Part shown: in pieces, positions 1 to 7,696 of the stretch | How positions within the stretch are numbered: position 1 is the first letter of the stretch | How the letters are laid out: each line of letters begins with the position of its first letter | NCBI GenBank assembly: GCA_029550525.1 | Contig: JAKPHF010000077.1 | Location: 372,001 to 436,000 of the forward strand | Direction: 5' to 3' | Length of the DNA stretch: 64,000 bases | Source: Planctomycetota bacterium | Lineage (GTDB): Bacteria; Planctomycetota; Phycisphaerae; UBA1845; PWPN01 | Translations under genes and position numbers: made by a program | Notes under the pieces: generated by a model | Database searches by the model: none | Told to the model about the DNA's origin: nothing | What the model saw: only the letters and a program-made list of their open reading frames with translations

Positions 1-563
1 CGCAGGTGGTTGTAGCTGTCGCCGCCCCACAGTCCGCGATCTTCCATGTCCGGCCAGTCGACGATGTTAGCTGCAGGTAGTGCGATGGTGTCGCCCTTAC
101 GGCCGGCCCGGATGAACTGCTGCAGCGTCTTGGCCGCGTAGTAGACGCCGCGCGGGCCGCCGCCGACCAACAACAAACCGTTGCCGTCTTCCTCGCGGCC
201 AATCGTGTAGGCTTGATCGGCATGGGGCAGGACCGTGAGGCGCTCGGCCAGCGGCCCGCCGACGCGAAGCTTCACCGTGAACTTCTCCGCGGCGGCAGAC
301 GAGTGTTCGGCCCCGATGGCCTCTACCAATTCCTTGACCGCCTGGGACACCAGTGCATGCGACTCGCCCTCTGCCACGACGACGATCTGATCGGCGGGAA
401 CCAGCACCTGGCCGGCCAACTCGATTTGCTTGGGCAGCGGCACCAGATGGCGAACCCAGTCGCGGCTCGTGTTTTCGTCCATCCGCTCGGTCCGGACAGC
501 CGCCGAAGCGATGGACGCCATCAGAAAGCAGGATGCAAGCCAGAGTCGCAAAGTTCCCGTCAT
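1..563 (-). CDS. Secreted GH20-like beta-N-acetylhexosaminidase, N-terminal part (cut by window edge)
   Basis: The gene reads leftwards and runs off the window, so only about 187 N-terminal residues are visible. The first 21 residues form a signal peptide (short basic start, hydrophobic core, AxA-type end). Residues about 38-160 resemble the alpha/beta domain that precedes the GH20 barrel: a probable YTIG..DGNGLLLVGG strand pair followed by GVYYAAKTLQQ, the typical 'rGvyYAakTLqQl' helix. After it, DWPDMEDRGLWGG resembles the first barrel strand. The expected role is extracytoplasmic removal of terminal N-acetylhexosamine from glycans. The catalytic Asp-Glu lies outside the window, so activity cannot be judged. 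A GH84-like enzyme is the alternative. The gene is divergent from the esterase-like gene starting at 713. Confidence 0.7.
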   Translation of the reverse strand, partial: MTGTLRLWLASCFLMASIASAAVRTERMDENTSRDWVRHLVPLPKQIELAGQVLVPADQIVVVAEGESHALVSQAVKELVEAIGAEHSSAAAEKFTVKLRVGGPLAERLTVLPHADQAYTIGREEDGNGLLLVGGGPRGVYYAAKTLQQFIRAGRKGDTIALPAANIVDWPDMEDRGLWGGDSYNHL

Positions 564-583
564 TACAACACCTCGATCAGAAT

Positions 584-604
584 ACAAAAACGCCCGTTCG
601 GGCG
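584..604 (-). terminator. Terminator-like hairpin in the leader of the GH20-like gene
   Basis: Read on the minus strand, a CGCCCG/CGGGCG stem (591-604) is followed at once by TTTTTGTATT. It lies only 21-41 nt upstream of the GH20-like start codon at 563, and no minus-strand gene precedes it. It is either a leader attenuator or a chance structure. Confidence 0.4.
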
Positions 605-654
605 GGCGGCCAGCGTAACATTCGGGCGGGAGGGTGTAAATCGCGGCTTCGCAT

Positions 655-682
655 TTGACGGGCGATGCGCCGACGCTATGTT
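655..682 (+). promoter_or_regulatory. Sigma-70-like promoter for the esterase-like gene
   Basis: TTGACG (655-660), a 16-nt spacer, then TATGTT (677-682). The predicted transcript would start near 690, leaving a short leader that contains the strong GGAGGA ribosome site at about 703. Confidence 0.45.
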
Positions 683-712
683 GTCGGTATCCAGGATCCA
701 AAAGGAGGAATT

Positions 713-1630
713 ATGCGCAGCACGTCTCGAATGCACGCGTGGCAGATCGCTGTCGGCAGTGTCATGCTTATTGCGACACTGGCCGTGCAGGCACAATCGC
801 CCGAGCCGGCACACATCCGTCTCTGGCCTGGCCGGGCTCCCGAAGCGGTGGGTGATGCGGAGAACGACACGCCGTGGATCACGCCGTACCTGCCGCCGAC
901 AGAGCGGGCCATGGGCACGGCCATCGTGGTTTGTCCGGGCGGCGGCTACGGTCATATCGCCATGGACCACGAAGGCCTCGCTGTCGCTCGTTGGCTGAAT
1001 GACATCGGCGTGGCCGCGTTCGTGCTGAAATACCGGCATCGCAACACCGGCTACGGCCATCCCGCTCCCATGCTGGACGTGCAACGGGCCATTCGGGTCG
1101 TCCGATCGCGAGCGGCGGAGTGGAACCTCGATCCAGATCGCATCGGCGTGCTCGGCTTCTCGGCCGGGGGACACCTGGCATCCACCGCGGGTACGCACTT
1201 TACTCCCGGCGATCCGGCTGCGAACGATCCGGTTGAACGCGTGTCGTGCCGGCCCGACTTCATGGTGTTGATCTACCCGGTGATCTCGCTGGCGGAAGAC
1301 TTCACGCACAAAGGCTCACGCCGCAACTTGCTGGGCGAGAATCCCGATCCGGCCCTGGTCGAGAATCTGTCCAACGAGCGTCAGGTAACGCCGCTCACGC
1401 CGCCCACGTTCCTGGTCCATACCGACGAGGACAAGGGCGTGCCCGTGGAGAACAGCCTCGCCTTCTATGCCGCGCTGCGCAAGGCCAAGGTGCCGGCAGA
1501 ACTGCACGTGTTTGAAAAAGGTCCGCATGGCTTCGGTCTCGGCAAGCCCGACTTGGCCGCTTCGGCCTGGCCCCAACTCTGCGAAAAGTGGCTCCGCGCC
1601 CGCAATCTGCTCCGCGACACAGAAAAGTGA
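713..1630 (+). CDS. Secreted alpha/beta-hydrolase (BD-FAE / acetylxylan-esterase-like)
   Basis: A 305-residue protein. The start at 713 is preferred over the upstream GTG/ATG codons because AAGGAGGA sits 7 nt before it and because it opens a signal peptide (MRSTSRMHAW... VQAQS). The mature part is a compact alpha/beta-hydrolase: an oxyanion region VCPGGGYGHIA, nucleophile elbow GFSAGGH (Ser near residue 156), a D-E-D-K-G stretch holding the probable acid, and HGFGLG with the probable catalytic His. This arrangement is typical of planctomycete and Bacteroidetes 'esterase/lipase' proteins that deacetylate or deferuloylate plant polysaccharide. The substrate is not readable. It is divergent from the GH20-like gene, consistent with glycan use. 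Confidence 0.8.
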   Translation: MRSTSRMHAWQIAVGSVMLIATLAVQAQSPEPAHIRLWPGRAPEAVGDAENDTPWITPYLPPTERAMGTAIVVCPGGGYGHIAMDHEGLAVARWLNDIGVAAFVLKYRHRNTGYGHPAPMLDVQRAIRVVRSRAAEWNLDPDRIGVLGFSAGGHLASTAGTHFTPGDPAANDPVERVSCRPDFMVLIYPVISLAEDFTHKGSRRNLLGENPDPALVENLSNERQVTPLTPPTFLVHTDEDKGVPVENSLAFYAALRKAKVPAELHVFEKGPHGFGLGKPDLAASAWPQLCEKWLRARNLLRDTEK

Positions 1631-1883
1631 CATCGTATGTCGGGGGGAGGGCGTCTCGTCCGCGTCGGGACCTAAAGTGCCTATTAATGTGCACGATACT
1701 GCGTTCAGCGAGCGACGGGGCTTGACCCCGCCGTCTCATTCCGCCGTCAGTTCGCATACCTTTTCGAAACGCGATGTGCGCGCAGGTGCCTGGGCCCCGT
1801 CGAACTGAGTCCACCGGGTCAAGCCTGGCGGCTCGCGTTCTTCTTTGTCTTTCGCCGCGTCTCCGCGTCGCCGTGTCACCGCG
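1631..1883. repeat. Convergent gap with a palindromic repeat and an 8-nt-period repeat
   Basis: Between two converging genes. 1711-1733 is a copy of the dispersed palindrome family (an arm of C/G bases, a CTTGA loop, the complementary arm) with the right flank also seen at 49145. About 1845-1886 is a degenerate tandem repeat of 8-nt period (units like CCGCGTCT, CCGCGTCG, CCGTGTCA). No gene is visible. Confidence 0.6.
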
Positions 1884-3509
1884 TCAATCCTTCCCTCGCC
1901 ACCCCGGTCCGCGTACCACGCGCCCGGGCAACGCGCCGGTGTGCTCGCCGTCGCGGATCACCTGCTCACCGTTGACGAACACGTGAGCCACGCCAGTCGC
2001 GTACTGGTGCGGCCGATCGAAAGTCGCGTTGTCGCGGACGGTGACCGGATCGAACACAACCACGTCGGCAAAGTATTCGGGGGCCAGTCGCCCGCGGTTA
2101 CGGAGCTTGAGGTTGGCGGCGGGCAGCGACGTCAGCCGCCGAATCGCCTCTTCGAGCGGGATGAGCTTTTCGTCACGCACGTACTTGCCCAACAATCGAG
2201 CGAACGTGCCATATGTTCGCGGATGTCGGTTGCGTTTGAGGAACACGCCTTCGGCCGAGATTGATCCGCCGTCCGAGCAGAAGCTCATCCATGGTTGGCG
2301 AATCTGCTTGCGGATGTTGTCCTCGGACATGGAGAAGAACACGGCCGCGACGCGACTGTCGTCTTCGATCACCAGGTCCATGGCGACCTCCTCGGGCGGC
2401 TTGCCGCGGGCGGCGGCGACCTCGGCCAGCGACTTGCCCGTGAGCGGTTTGAGCGCATCCTGTTTGAAGCCGATGAGCAGGATGCCCTCCGGCCCGCCGG
2501 CCGACAGGTAGCCGTTGTCCCAGTCACGGCCCGGCTCGTTCATTTCCTTGCGGACGCGGGCCCGAGTCGCCGGATCCTTCAGCCGCTCGATCCACGCGCG
2601 ATGTCCGCCTTCCTGCACCCACGGCGGCATGATCGCATCCAAACCCGTCGAGCTGGCGTGATACGTGTACATGTCAGCCGTGATCGCCAGACCTTGCTTG
2701 CGAGCCCGCTCGATCCGCTCGATTAGAGCGTCCAGCTTGTTCCAGTTGTATTGTCCGGATGCCTTGAGGTGATAGATCTCCGCTGCAATGCTCGCCTCGC
2801 GAGCGATGGTGAGGAACTCGTCGAACGCTTCGAGCAGCGTGTCGGCCTCGTTGCGGATGTGCGAGATGTACATCCCGCCGTATTCTGCAGCCACTTTGGC
2901 CAGCGCGATCAGTTCCTGCGTATCGGCATACGCCGCCGGCGAATAGATCAGCGACGACGCAACACCCATCGCGCCTTCTTCCATCGCCTGCCGCACCAGC
3001 ATCTGCATCCGTCGGAGTTCGTCCTCGTTCGGTGGCCGATTGGCGTAGCCCAGCTCGTGAATGCGCACGGTGGTCGCGCCCACGAACGATGCGACGTTGC
3101 ACGACACGCCGCGCCGCACCAGGTGGTCCAGGTACTCGCCCAGCGTGGTCCACGCGATCTCGTACTTGATGTCGCCTTGCTGCTCGAGATCCTCCTGCTT
3201 CATGGATTCGTTCCACGGTCCCATGGAACTGCCTTCGCCCATGACCTCGAGCGTGACGCCCTGGCGGATATCGCTTTGCGACCGGCCGTCCACCAGCAGG
3301 TCGTCGCCTGCCCAACTGAGCATGTTGATGAAGCCTGGTGCGACGGCCATGCCCGTGGCGTCGATTTCGACCGCCGCCCGCCCTGAGACGGCGGGGTTCA
3401 CGGCCACGATGCGATCGCCGCTGATCCCGACGTCGCCGGGCTCGCCCGGCGAACCGCTGCCGTCGTACACCATGCCGTTTCGAATGAGAACGTCGTATCG
3501 GTGAGCCAT
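1884..3509 (-). CDS. N-acyl-D-amino-acid deacylase homologue (amidohydrolase superfamily)
   Basis: A 541-residue protein with the D-aminoacylase layout: an N-terminal beta-sandwich half (DVLIRNGMVYDGSG), a TIM-barrel, and the C-terminal beta part (GRLAPEYFADVVVFDP). It is cytoplasmic, without a signal peptide. Family enzymes hydrolyse N-acyl-D-amino acids using a metal held by HxH, Cys and barrel His residues. Here the usual GFIDxHxH reads GFINMLSW, and the usual Cys region reads EVMGEGSSM, so the first metal ligands are gone. YISH, IYHLK and CSDGG still supply the later His and Asp residues. I recall this FINMLSW variant from a recurrent subfamily, so it may be an active enzyme of different specificity. 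Annotation as D-aminoacylase is by family only. Confidence 0.75.
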   Translation of the reverse strand: MAHRYDVLIRNGMVYDGSGSPGEPGDVGISGDRIVAVNPAVSGRAAVEIDATGMAVAPGFINMLSWAGDDLLVDGRSQSDIRQGVTLEVMGEGSSMGPWNESMKQEDLEQQGDIKYEIAWTTLGEYLDHLVRRGVSCNVASFVGATTVRIHELGYANRPPNEDELRRMQMLVRQAMEEGAMGVASSLIYSPAAYADTQELIALAKVAAEYGGMYISHIRNEADTLLEAFDEFLTIAREASIAAEIYHLKASGQYNWNKLDALIERIERARKQGLAITADMYTYHASSTGLDAIMPPWVQEGGHRAWIERLKDPATRARVRKEMNEPGRDWDNGYLSAGGPEGILLIGFKQDALKPLTGKSLAEVAAARGKPPEEVAMDLVIEDDSRVAAVFFSMSEDNIRKQIRQPWMSFCSDGGSISAEGVFLKRNRHPRTYGTFARLLGKYVRDEKLIPLEEAIRRLTSLPAANLKLRNRGRLAPEYFADVVVFDPVTVRDNATFDRPHQYATGVAHVFVNGEQVIRDGEHTGALPGRVVRGPGWRGKD

Positions 3510-3842
3510 GGTCAGAACCTCGTGCTCGATCTACGCATACGTGGACATGCTGTATCGGGACGTCAGGATACGCCCGCGCCGGTCGCCGGTATAGTGCTCG
3601 CTGGAAACTTGTTGCTGACCGCCACGGTGATCGCCGGGACGTCGTGCCGCCGGTGCGTTTTTGGGGGGCGGCGGCCGGGGCAGAGGTCCCGCCGTCGGCT
3701 CGGTCTCCCCGGCCGACTTGGCTGGCGGCAATTCCGGCGTCGGATCGGGACGCGTCTGGCGGTCGTTTATCGGGCCTCAACGCGAGAGCCGGCGTCTGCG
3801 GAGCCTGCGAATGGCCGAAAGGCAAGCCGGACCGCTTTTGAC

Positions 3843-3870
3843 GTGACATGCCCGGCCGGGCGATTACAAT
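3843..3870 (+). promoter_or_regulatory. Candidate serA promoter
   Basis: GTGACA (3843-3848), a 16-nt spacer and TACAAT (3865-3870). Each hexamer differs by one base from the sigma-70 consensus. The predicted start near 3877 gives a leader of about 100 nt. Confidence 0.5.
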
Positions 3871-3903
3871 AACCCCTTTGGACAATTTAGACCGGACCCG
3901 TGT

Positions 3904-3923
3904 GTGCACGCTCCGGCGTGCAC
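3904..3923 (+). promoter_or_regulatory. Perfect leader hairpin with a UNCG tetraloop upstream of serA
   Basis: GTGCACGC / GCGTGCAC form an 8-bp stem closed by a C-(TCCG)-G loop, which belongs to the very stable UNCG class. It lies 50 nt upstream of the serA start and has no U-run, so it is not a terminator. It may stabilise the mRNA or bind a regulator. Confidence 0.5.
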
Positions 3924-3973
3924 GTAGAGACAGGATGCTTGCTGCAACTTCCCGTTTGGCAGAGGAAAACACC

Positions 3974-5578
3974 ATGATCAAGATTCTGGTCGCCGATCCG
4001 CTGGATCCGCAGGGAATGAAGATGATCGAGGCCGTCGAAGGCGTGACCGCGGACGTCAAAACGGGTCTCAAGGAAGACGAACTGGCGGCCATCGTCGGTG
4101 AGTACGACGGGATGATCATCCGCTCCGGCGTGAAGATCACCGCCAAGGTGCTGGCCAACCCCGGCAAGCTCAAGGCCATTGCCCGGGCGGGCGTGGGCGT
4201 GGACAACGTGGACATCGAGGCGGCGACCAAGGCAGGCATCCTGGTCATGAACACGCCGGACGCCAACACCATCAGCACCGCCGAGCAGACCATGGCGCTG
4301 ATGCTCGCCCTGTCCCGACACGTTCCCAAGGCCGACGCTCATGTGCGGGCGGGCGAGTGGAATCGCAAGGCGTTCGTGGGGACGCAGTTGGCGGGCAAGA
4401 CGCTGGGCATCATCGGCTTGGGCCGCGTGGGCACGGCGGTGGCCCGGCGGGCCCTGTCGTTCGAGATGAAGGTGATCGCCTTCGACCCGTTCTACTCGGG
4501 GCAGACCGCGCTGGACGGGCAGGTCGCCCTGGTCGATTCGCGCGACAAACTCTTTGCCCAGGCCGACTACATCACCATGCACACCAAGCTCAGCTCCGAC
4601 ACCAAGGAGATGATCAACAAGGCCAGCATCGCCAAGATGAAGGATGGTGTGCGGATCATCAACAGCTCGCGCGGCGGCGTGATCAACGAAGCCGACCTGG
4701 CCGAGGCGCTCAACAGCGGCAAAGTCGCGGGCGCGGCGCTGGACGTCTACTCCACCGAGCCGCCGGGCAAGGACAACCCGCTGCTGACCGCCAAGAATAC
4801 AGTGCTCGCACCGCACCTGGGCGCTTCGACCGAAGAGGCCCAACTGGCCGTCACGCTGGATGCGGTGGAGATTCTGCTCAACTATTTGCTCAAGCAGGAG
4901 ATTCGCTGGGCAGTCAACGTGGCCGGCATGCCGGCGCAGCTCAGCGATCGCGACAAGGCGTATCTCGATCTGGCCATGCGCATGGGCACCATCCTCGGCG
5001 CGGTCGGCTCGAGCGTCATCGAGCAGGTCCAGGTGACCACGTACGGTCCGCATCTGCCTCCGCTGATCGGCACGCTGCAGAAGCAGATCCTCGCTTCGCT
5101 GCTCAGCCCGTACTTCACCACCCGCATCAACGTGATCAACGTCGATGCGTTCGTGAAGGAACGCGGCATCAAGGTCGAGCAGCGGGCGGACCTGGCCACG
5201 TCGTCCAAGACCGACCGCGTGTCCGTGCGGCTCAACACCCGCGACGGCTTCAACGAGGTCGTGGGCGAGGTCGGCCCCGACGGCAAGCCTCGCATCATGG
5301 CCATCGACGGCTACGAGATGAACCTCGTGCCCGAAGGCCCCATGGTCATGATCTACAACGACGACGAACCCGGCGTCATCGGCCTGGTCGGGACGATCTT
5401 CGGCAAGCACAAGCTCAACATCGCCGACATGACGCTGTCGCGGCAGGCCAAGACGGCCATGATGGTGCTCAAGCTGGACGAGCCTATCCCCGACAACGTG
5501 CTCAAGGCGTTGGAGTCCACCAAGCCGCCGCTCAACCGCGTGCTCCCGGTGACGCTCCCCGCTCTCAACGGTCAGTGA
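3974..5578 (+). CDS. serA: D-3-phosphoglycerate dehydrogenase
   Basis: A 534-residue enzyme of the long SerA type, which oxidises 3-phosphoglycerate to 3-phosphohydroxypyruvate as the first step of serine synthesis in the cytosol. The start at 3974 (AGAGGAAAAC just before it) gives the family N-terminus MIKILVADPLDPQG. Order of domains: substrate-binding half (to about 100), NAD Rossmann fold (GLGRVGTA), catalytic Arg in NSSRGG, catalytic His in APHLGAS, then the intervening domain and a C-terminal ACT domain (MIYNDDEPGVIGLVG) that usually binds serine for feedback. All key motifs are present. It has its own promoter and is followed by a strong terminator at 5676. Confidence 0.95.
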   Translation: MIKILVADPLDPQGMKMIEAVEGVTADVKTGLKEDELAAIVGEYDGMIIRSGVKITAKVLANPGKLKAIARAGVGVDNVDIEAATKAGILVMNTPDANTISTAEQTMALMLALSRHVPKADAHVRAGEWNRKAFVGTQLAGKTLGIIGLGRVGTAVARRALSFEMKVIAFDPFYSGQTALDGQVALVDSRDKLFAQADYITMHTKLSSDTKEMINKASIAKMKDGVRIINSSRGGVINEADLAEALNSGKVAGAALDVYSTEPPGKDNPLLTAKNTVLAPHLGASTEEAQLAVTLDAVEILLNYLLKQEIRWAVNVAGMPAQLSDRDKAYLDLAMRMGTILGAVGSSVIEQVQVTTYGPHLPPLIGTLQKQILASLLSPYFTTRINVINVDAFVKERGIKVEQRADLATSSKTDRVSVRLNTRDGFNEVVGEVGPDGKPRIMAIDGYEMNLVPEGPMVMIYNDDEPGVIGLVGTIFGKHKLNIADMTLSRQAKTAMMVLKLDEPIPDNVLKALESTKPPLNRVLPVTLPALNGQ

Positions 5579-5605
5579 TCCCGATCGTCCCACTGCGCTA
5601 GCAAA

Positions 5606-5635
5606 GCGAGCGGCGGGGCTTGCCCCCGCCGACTC
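5606..5635 (+). repeat. Dispersed palindromic repeat (family P1)
   Basis: AGCGAG followed by a CGGCGGGG-CTTGC-CCCCGCCG palindrome (5611-5631) and the flank GACTC. Similar copies lie at 1711, 13429 and 49139, with inverted copies near 40490 and 40770. Confidence 0.65.
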
Positions 5636-5675
5636 CTTCCGAATGGGACAGGTTTCCCTATCGGTTCGAGAAGAA

Positions 5676-5724
5676 GAGGCACCATTCCCTCAGTTCGCGA
5701 GGGAATGGTCCGCCTCACTTTTTG
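5676..5724 (+). terminator. Rho-independent terminator after serA
   Basis: A long stem, GAGGC + ACCATTCCCTC (5676-5691) against GAGGGAATGGT + GCCTC (5699-5716), with a 7-nt loop, then ACTTTTTG. It ends 20 nt before the next start codon, so the lipoprotein gene may be read from a promoter inside this short gap or by read-through. Confidence 0.8.
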
Positions 5725-5743
5725 CGGAGAGAGGCCTTCTCTG

Positions 5744-6772
5744 ATGGACGTGAGGTTTTTCCCCGTGCGGTTCGGCTTCTACTCAGCCATCCTTCTGGTT
5801 TCATGCCTGGTCGCCGGCTGTCAATCGTCCATGCCGACGGTGCCGCGGGTTGCCGGTGAATGGTGGACGGTAGCGCGCAATCCCGACCTGGGCGAGTTGA
5901 ACGGCCCGCCGGAAGACGAGCCTCACGCCAAGCAACAGCCGGTTGATTTTGCCGTCTGGCAGGCGGCCGACGGTCCGTGGCAGCTTTGGTCCTGCATCCG
6001 CGGCACGAAATGCGGAGGCAAGAGCCGGCTGTTCTACGGCTGGGAAGGGGCGAAACTCACCGACGCTGACTGGACGCCCAAGGGCATCCGAATGCAGGCC
6101 GATCCCGGTGTCATGCACCGCGAAACGCTGGGCGGCCTCCAGGCGCCGTACGTTTTGCGTCACGCCGGCGAGTACCTCATGTTCTACGGCGATTGGGTCC
6201 ATATCTGCATGGCCCGGAGTTCGGACGGCAAACACTTTGAGCGGTGCATCGCCCATACGGCTCCCGGCACTGAGGCCCGCACGGGCATGTTCAGCGAAGG
6301 GCCGGACGCCAACACGCGCGACGCCATGGTCGTCCGGATCGATGGGGTATGGCACTGCTATTACACTGCCCACCCGGGCAACGCGGGGGCGGTTTACTGC
6401 CGAACCTCGCGAGATCTGAAGACTTGGTCAGACTCGACCATCGTCGCCCGGGGCGGTAGTGCGGGAAGCGGACCCTACTCGGGCGAGTGCCCGCACGTCG
6501 TGTTCTATCGCGGCTACTGGTACCTGTTCCGCACGCAGAATTACGCGCATCCGCAGACCACTCGCGTGTACCGCTCGACTGACCCCATGGACTTCGGCAT
6601 CGACACCGACGACAAGCTCGTGGCCGTGCTCGAAGTCGCTGCCCCGGAGGTCATTCACCACGACGGTGAGTGGTACATGGCGGCCCTCCTACCCGACCTC
6701 CAAGGGATTCGCATCGCCCGGTTGGAGTGGGTTGTGGATCCGGCGTCGGAGGTCGTAAGCCAGCCTCGTTGA
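5744..6772 (+). CDS. Lipoprotein with a five-bladed beta-propeller of GH43/GH32 type
   Basis: A 342-residue protein. The start at 5744 has GGAGAGAGG about 9 nt upstream and opens a lipoprotein signal peptide with lipobox LVAGC (Cys near residue 25). The mature protein shows repeated propeller blades: FAVWQAADGPWQLWSCIR, RLFYGW, AGEYLMFYGDW, DGVWHCYYT, YRGYWYLFRTQNY, DGEWYMAALLP. Such W/Y-rich 'G.WYLFRT' strands are typical of the GH43/GH32/GH130-like fold. A candidate acidic residue is the Glu-Cys-Pro-His block near residue 245, but no complete family-specific triad can be assigned, so the substrate and even catalysis are uncertain. It is probably outer-membrane-anchored and used in glycan capture or cleavage. 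Confidence 0.65.
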   Translation: MDVRFFPVRFGFYSAILLVSCLVAGCQSSMPTVPRVAGEWWTVARNPDLGELNGPPEDEPHAKQQPVDFAVWQAADGPWQLWSCIRGTKCGGKSRLFYGWEGAKLTDADWTPKGIRMQADPGVMHRETLGGLQAPYVLRHAGEYLMFYGDWVHICMARSSDGKHFERCIAHTAPGTEARTGMFSEGPDANTRDAMVVRIDGVWHCYYTAHPGNAGAVYCRTSRDLKTWSDSTIVARGGSAGSGPYSGECPHVVFYRGYWYLFRTQNYAHPQTTRVYRSTDPMDFGIDTDDKLVAVLEVAAPEVIHHDGEWYMAALLPDLQGIRIARLEWVVDPASEVVSQPR

Positions 6773-6877
6773 TTATAAGTCCATATCTGGAGAAGGGTTG
6801 CGGCGAAATACAGCCCTTTCATAGGAGAGCGTGGTGGCCCAATAGTGCCCCATGCGCTCGATTTTGGATCAATCCTA

Positions 6878-6906
6878 TTGACGCCGGGGCCGAATTTGTG
6901 AAAAAT
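6878..6906 (+). promoter_or_regulatory. Candidate hydrogenase-operon promoter overlapped by a Rex-like box
   Basis: TTGACG (6878-6883), 17 nt, then AAAAAT (6901-6906). The second hexamer is a weak match but is embedded in the TTTGTGAAAAA box, the position expected for a repressor that blocks RNA polymerase. Confidence 0.35.
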
Positions 6907-6916
6907 AGCACGAACA
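6895..6916 (+). promoter_or_regulatory. Rex-like box 1
   Basis: A 22-nt site starting TTTGTGAAAAA and ending CACGAACA. The left half equals the Rex half-site TTGTGAA. The right half only partly matches TTCACAA. It is 19/22 identical to box 2 at 7114. Confidence 0.4.
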
Positions 6917-7113
6917 TTGTCCGATGAATTGCACGGGGGACTCCCCTGCAAGGCTCCGAGCGGACGAGGACTCGGAACCCAATTGAATGCCAGGCAGGTC
7001 TGATCAACTTCGGGCCGTGCCGATGATGCGCCTCTTGAAGCACCTTTGAGTCTGCAGCACGCGTTGGCGACATCAAGTCAGCGGTCCTGGGTAGGGCTTT
7101 TTTCCGCTCAGGG

Positions 7114-7135
7114 TTTGTGAAAAAAAGTACGATCA
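7114..7135 (+). promoter_or_regulatory. Rex-like box 2
   Basis: A second copy of the box, starting TTTGTGAAAAA and ending TACGATCA, 76 nt before the first gene. The conserved repetition of the site, rather than the match of either copy to the Rex consensus, is the main evidence. Confidence 0.4.
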
Positions 7136-7210
7136 GCGGGTTCGGAGACCGACGGCATCTCGGGATGCGGTCGGGTTCGCGCCGAATCGCCGACGAAGGA
7201 GCGTGCTGCA

Positions 7211-7696
7211 GTGGCGGTGATACCGGACATCGATCCCATTCTGGACCGCTATCCCGGCGCGGGCCGGGACGCGTTGATCCCCATCCTTCAGGACGTGCAG
7301 GAACGCCACGGCTATCTCTCGGAAGAGGCCGTGGTCCGCATCGGCGAGCACCTGGGTCTGCCGAGCAGCAAGATCTACGGCGTCGCGACGTTCTACAACC
7401 AGTTCCGATTCCGGCCCAAGGGGCGTTACCACATCCAGGTGTGCCGCGGCACAGCGTGCCATGTAAAAGGCTCTCTAGCCGTGCTCGAAGCCGTCAAACG
7501 CGAGCTCCGGCTCGAGCCCGGCCAGACCACGCGCGACGGGCTGTTCAGCCTCGAGGTCGTCGCCTGCATGGGAGCGTGCGGGCTGGCCCCGGTGATCTGC
7601 ATCAACGGCGAATTCCACGCGAAGTGCACCCCGAGAAAGCTCGCTCGCATCATAGCTGAGTGCCGGGAGAAGGAGCTCACCCATGTCGAATCATGA
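7211..7696 (+). CDS. hndA: NADH/NADP-dependent [FeFe] hydrogenase, NuoE/HndA-like [2Fe-2S] subunit
   Basis: A 161-residue thioredoxin-like ferredoxin subunit homologous to NuoE, HydC and HndA. The GTG start at 7211 is supported by GAAGGAGC 8 nt upstream. A helical N-terminal part (YPGAGRDALIPILQDVQERHGYL) is followed by the FYNQFRF family motif and the [2Fe-2S] ligands Cys-x4-Cys in VCRGTACHVKG and Cys-x3-Cys in ACMGACG. It passes electrons between the flavin subunit and the rest of the complex. Its last 14 nt overlap the next gene, indicating translational coupling. The first gene of a probable operon 7211-12793. Confidence 0.92.
   Translation: MAVIPDIDPILDRYPGAGRDALIPILQDVQERHGYLSEEAVVRIGEHLGLPSSKIYGVATFYNQFRFRPKGRYHIQVCRGTACHVKGSLAVLEAVKRELRLEPGQTTRDGLFSLEVVACMGACGLAPVICINGEFHAKCTPRKLARIIAECREKELTHVES

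Larger units (their letters stand above)
3510..3973. other. 464-nt divergent intergenic region
   Basis: It separates the deacylase homologue from serA. It holds the serA promoter and leader hairpin listed separately. The remainder (3510-3840) has open frames on both strands but no ribosome site or protein-like composition, and I see no gene in it. Confidence 0.5.
6773..7210. other. 438-nt upstream region of the hydrogenase operon
   Basis: No gene is seen. The gap holds a candidate promoter, two similar Rex-like boxes and a hairpin at 6929-6951 (TTGCAcGGGG/CCCCTGCAA) that would lie early in the transcript. A leader of roughly 300 nt is implied if the upstream promoter is the one used. Confidence 0.55.

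Noticed and set aside
2674..4329. 551-codon minus-strand frame across the deacylase and serA start
   Set aside because: It mixes shadows of two real genes on both strands and has no ribosome site or domain.
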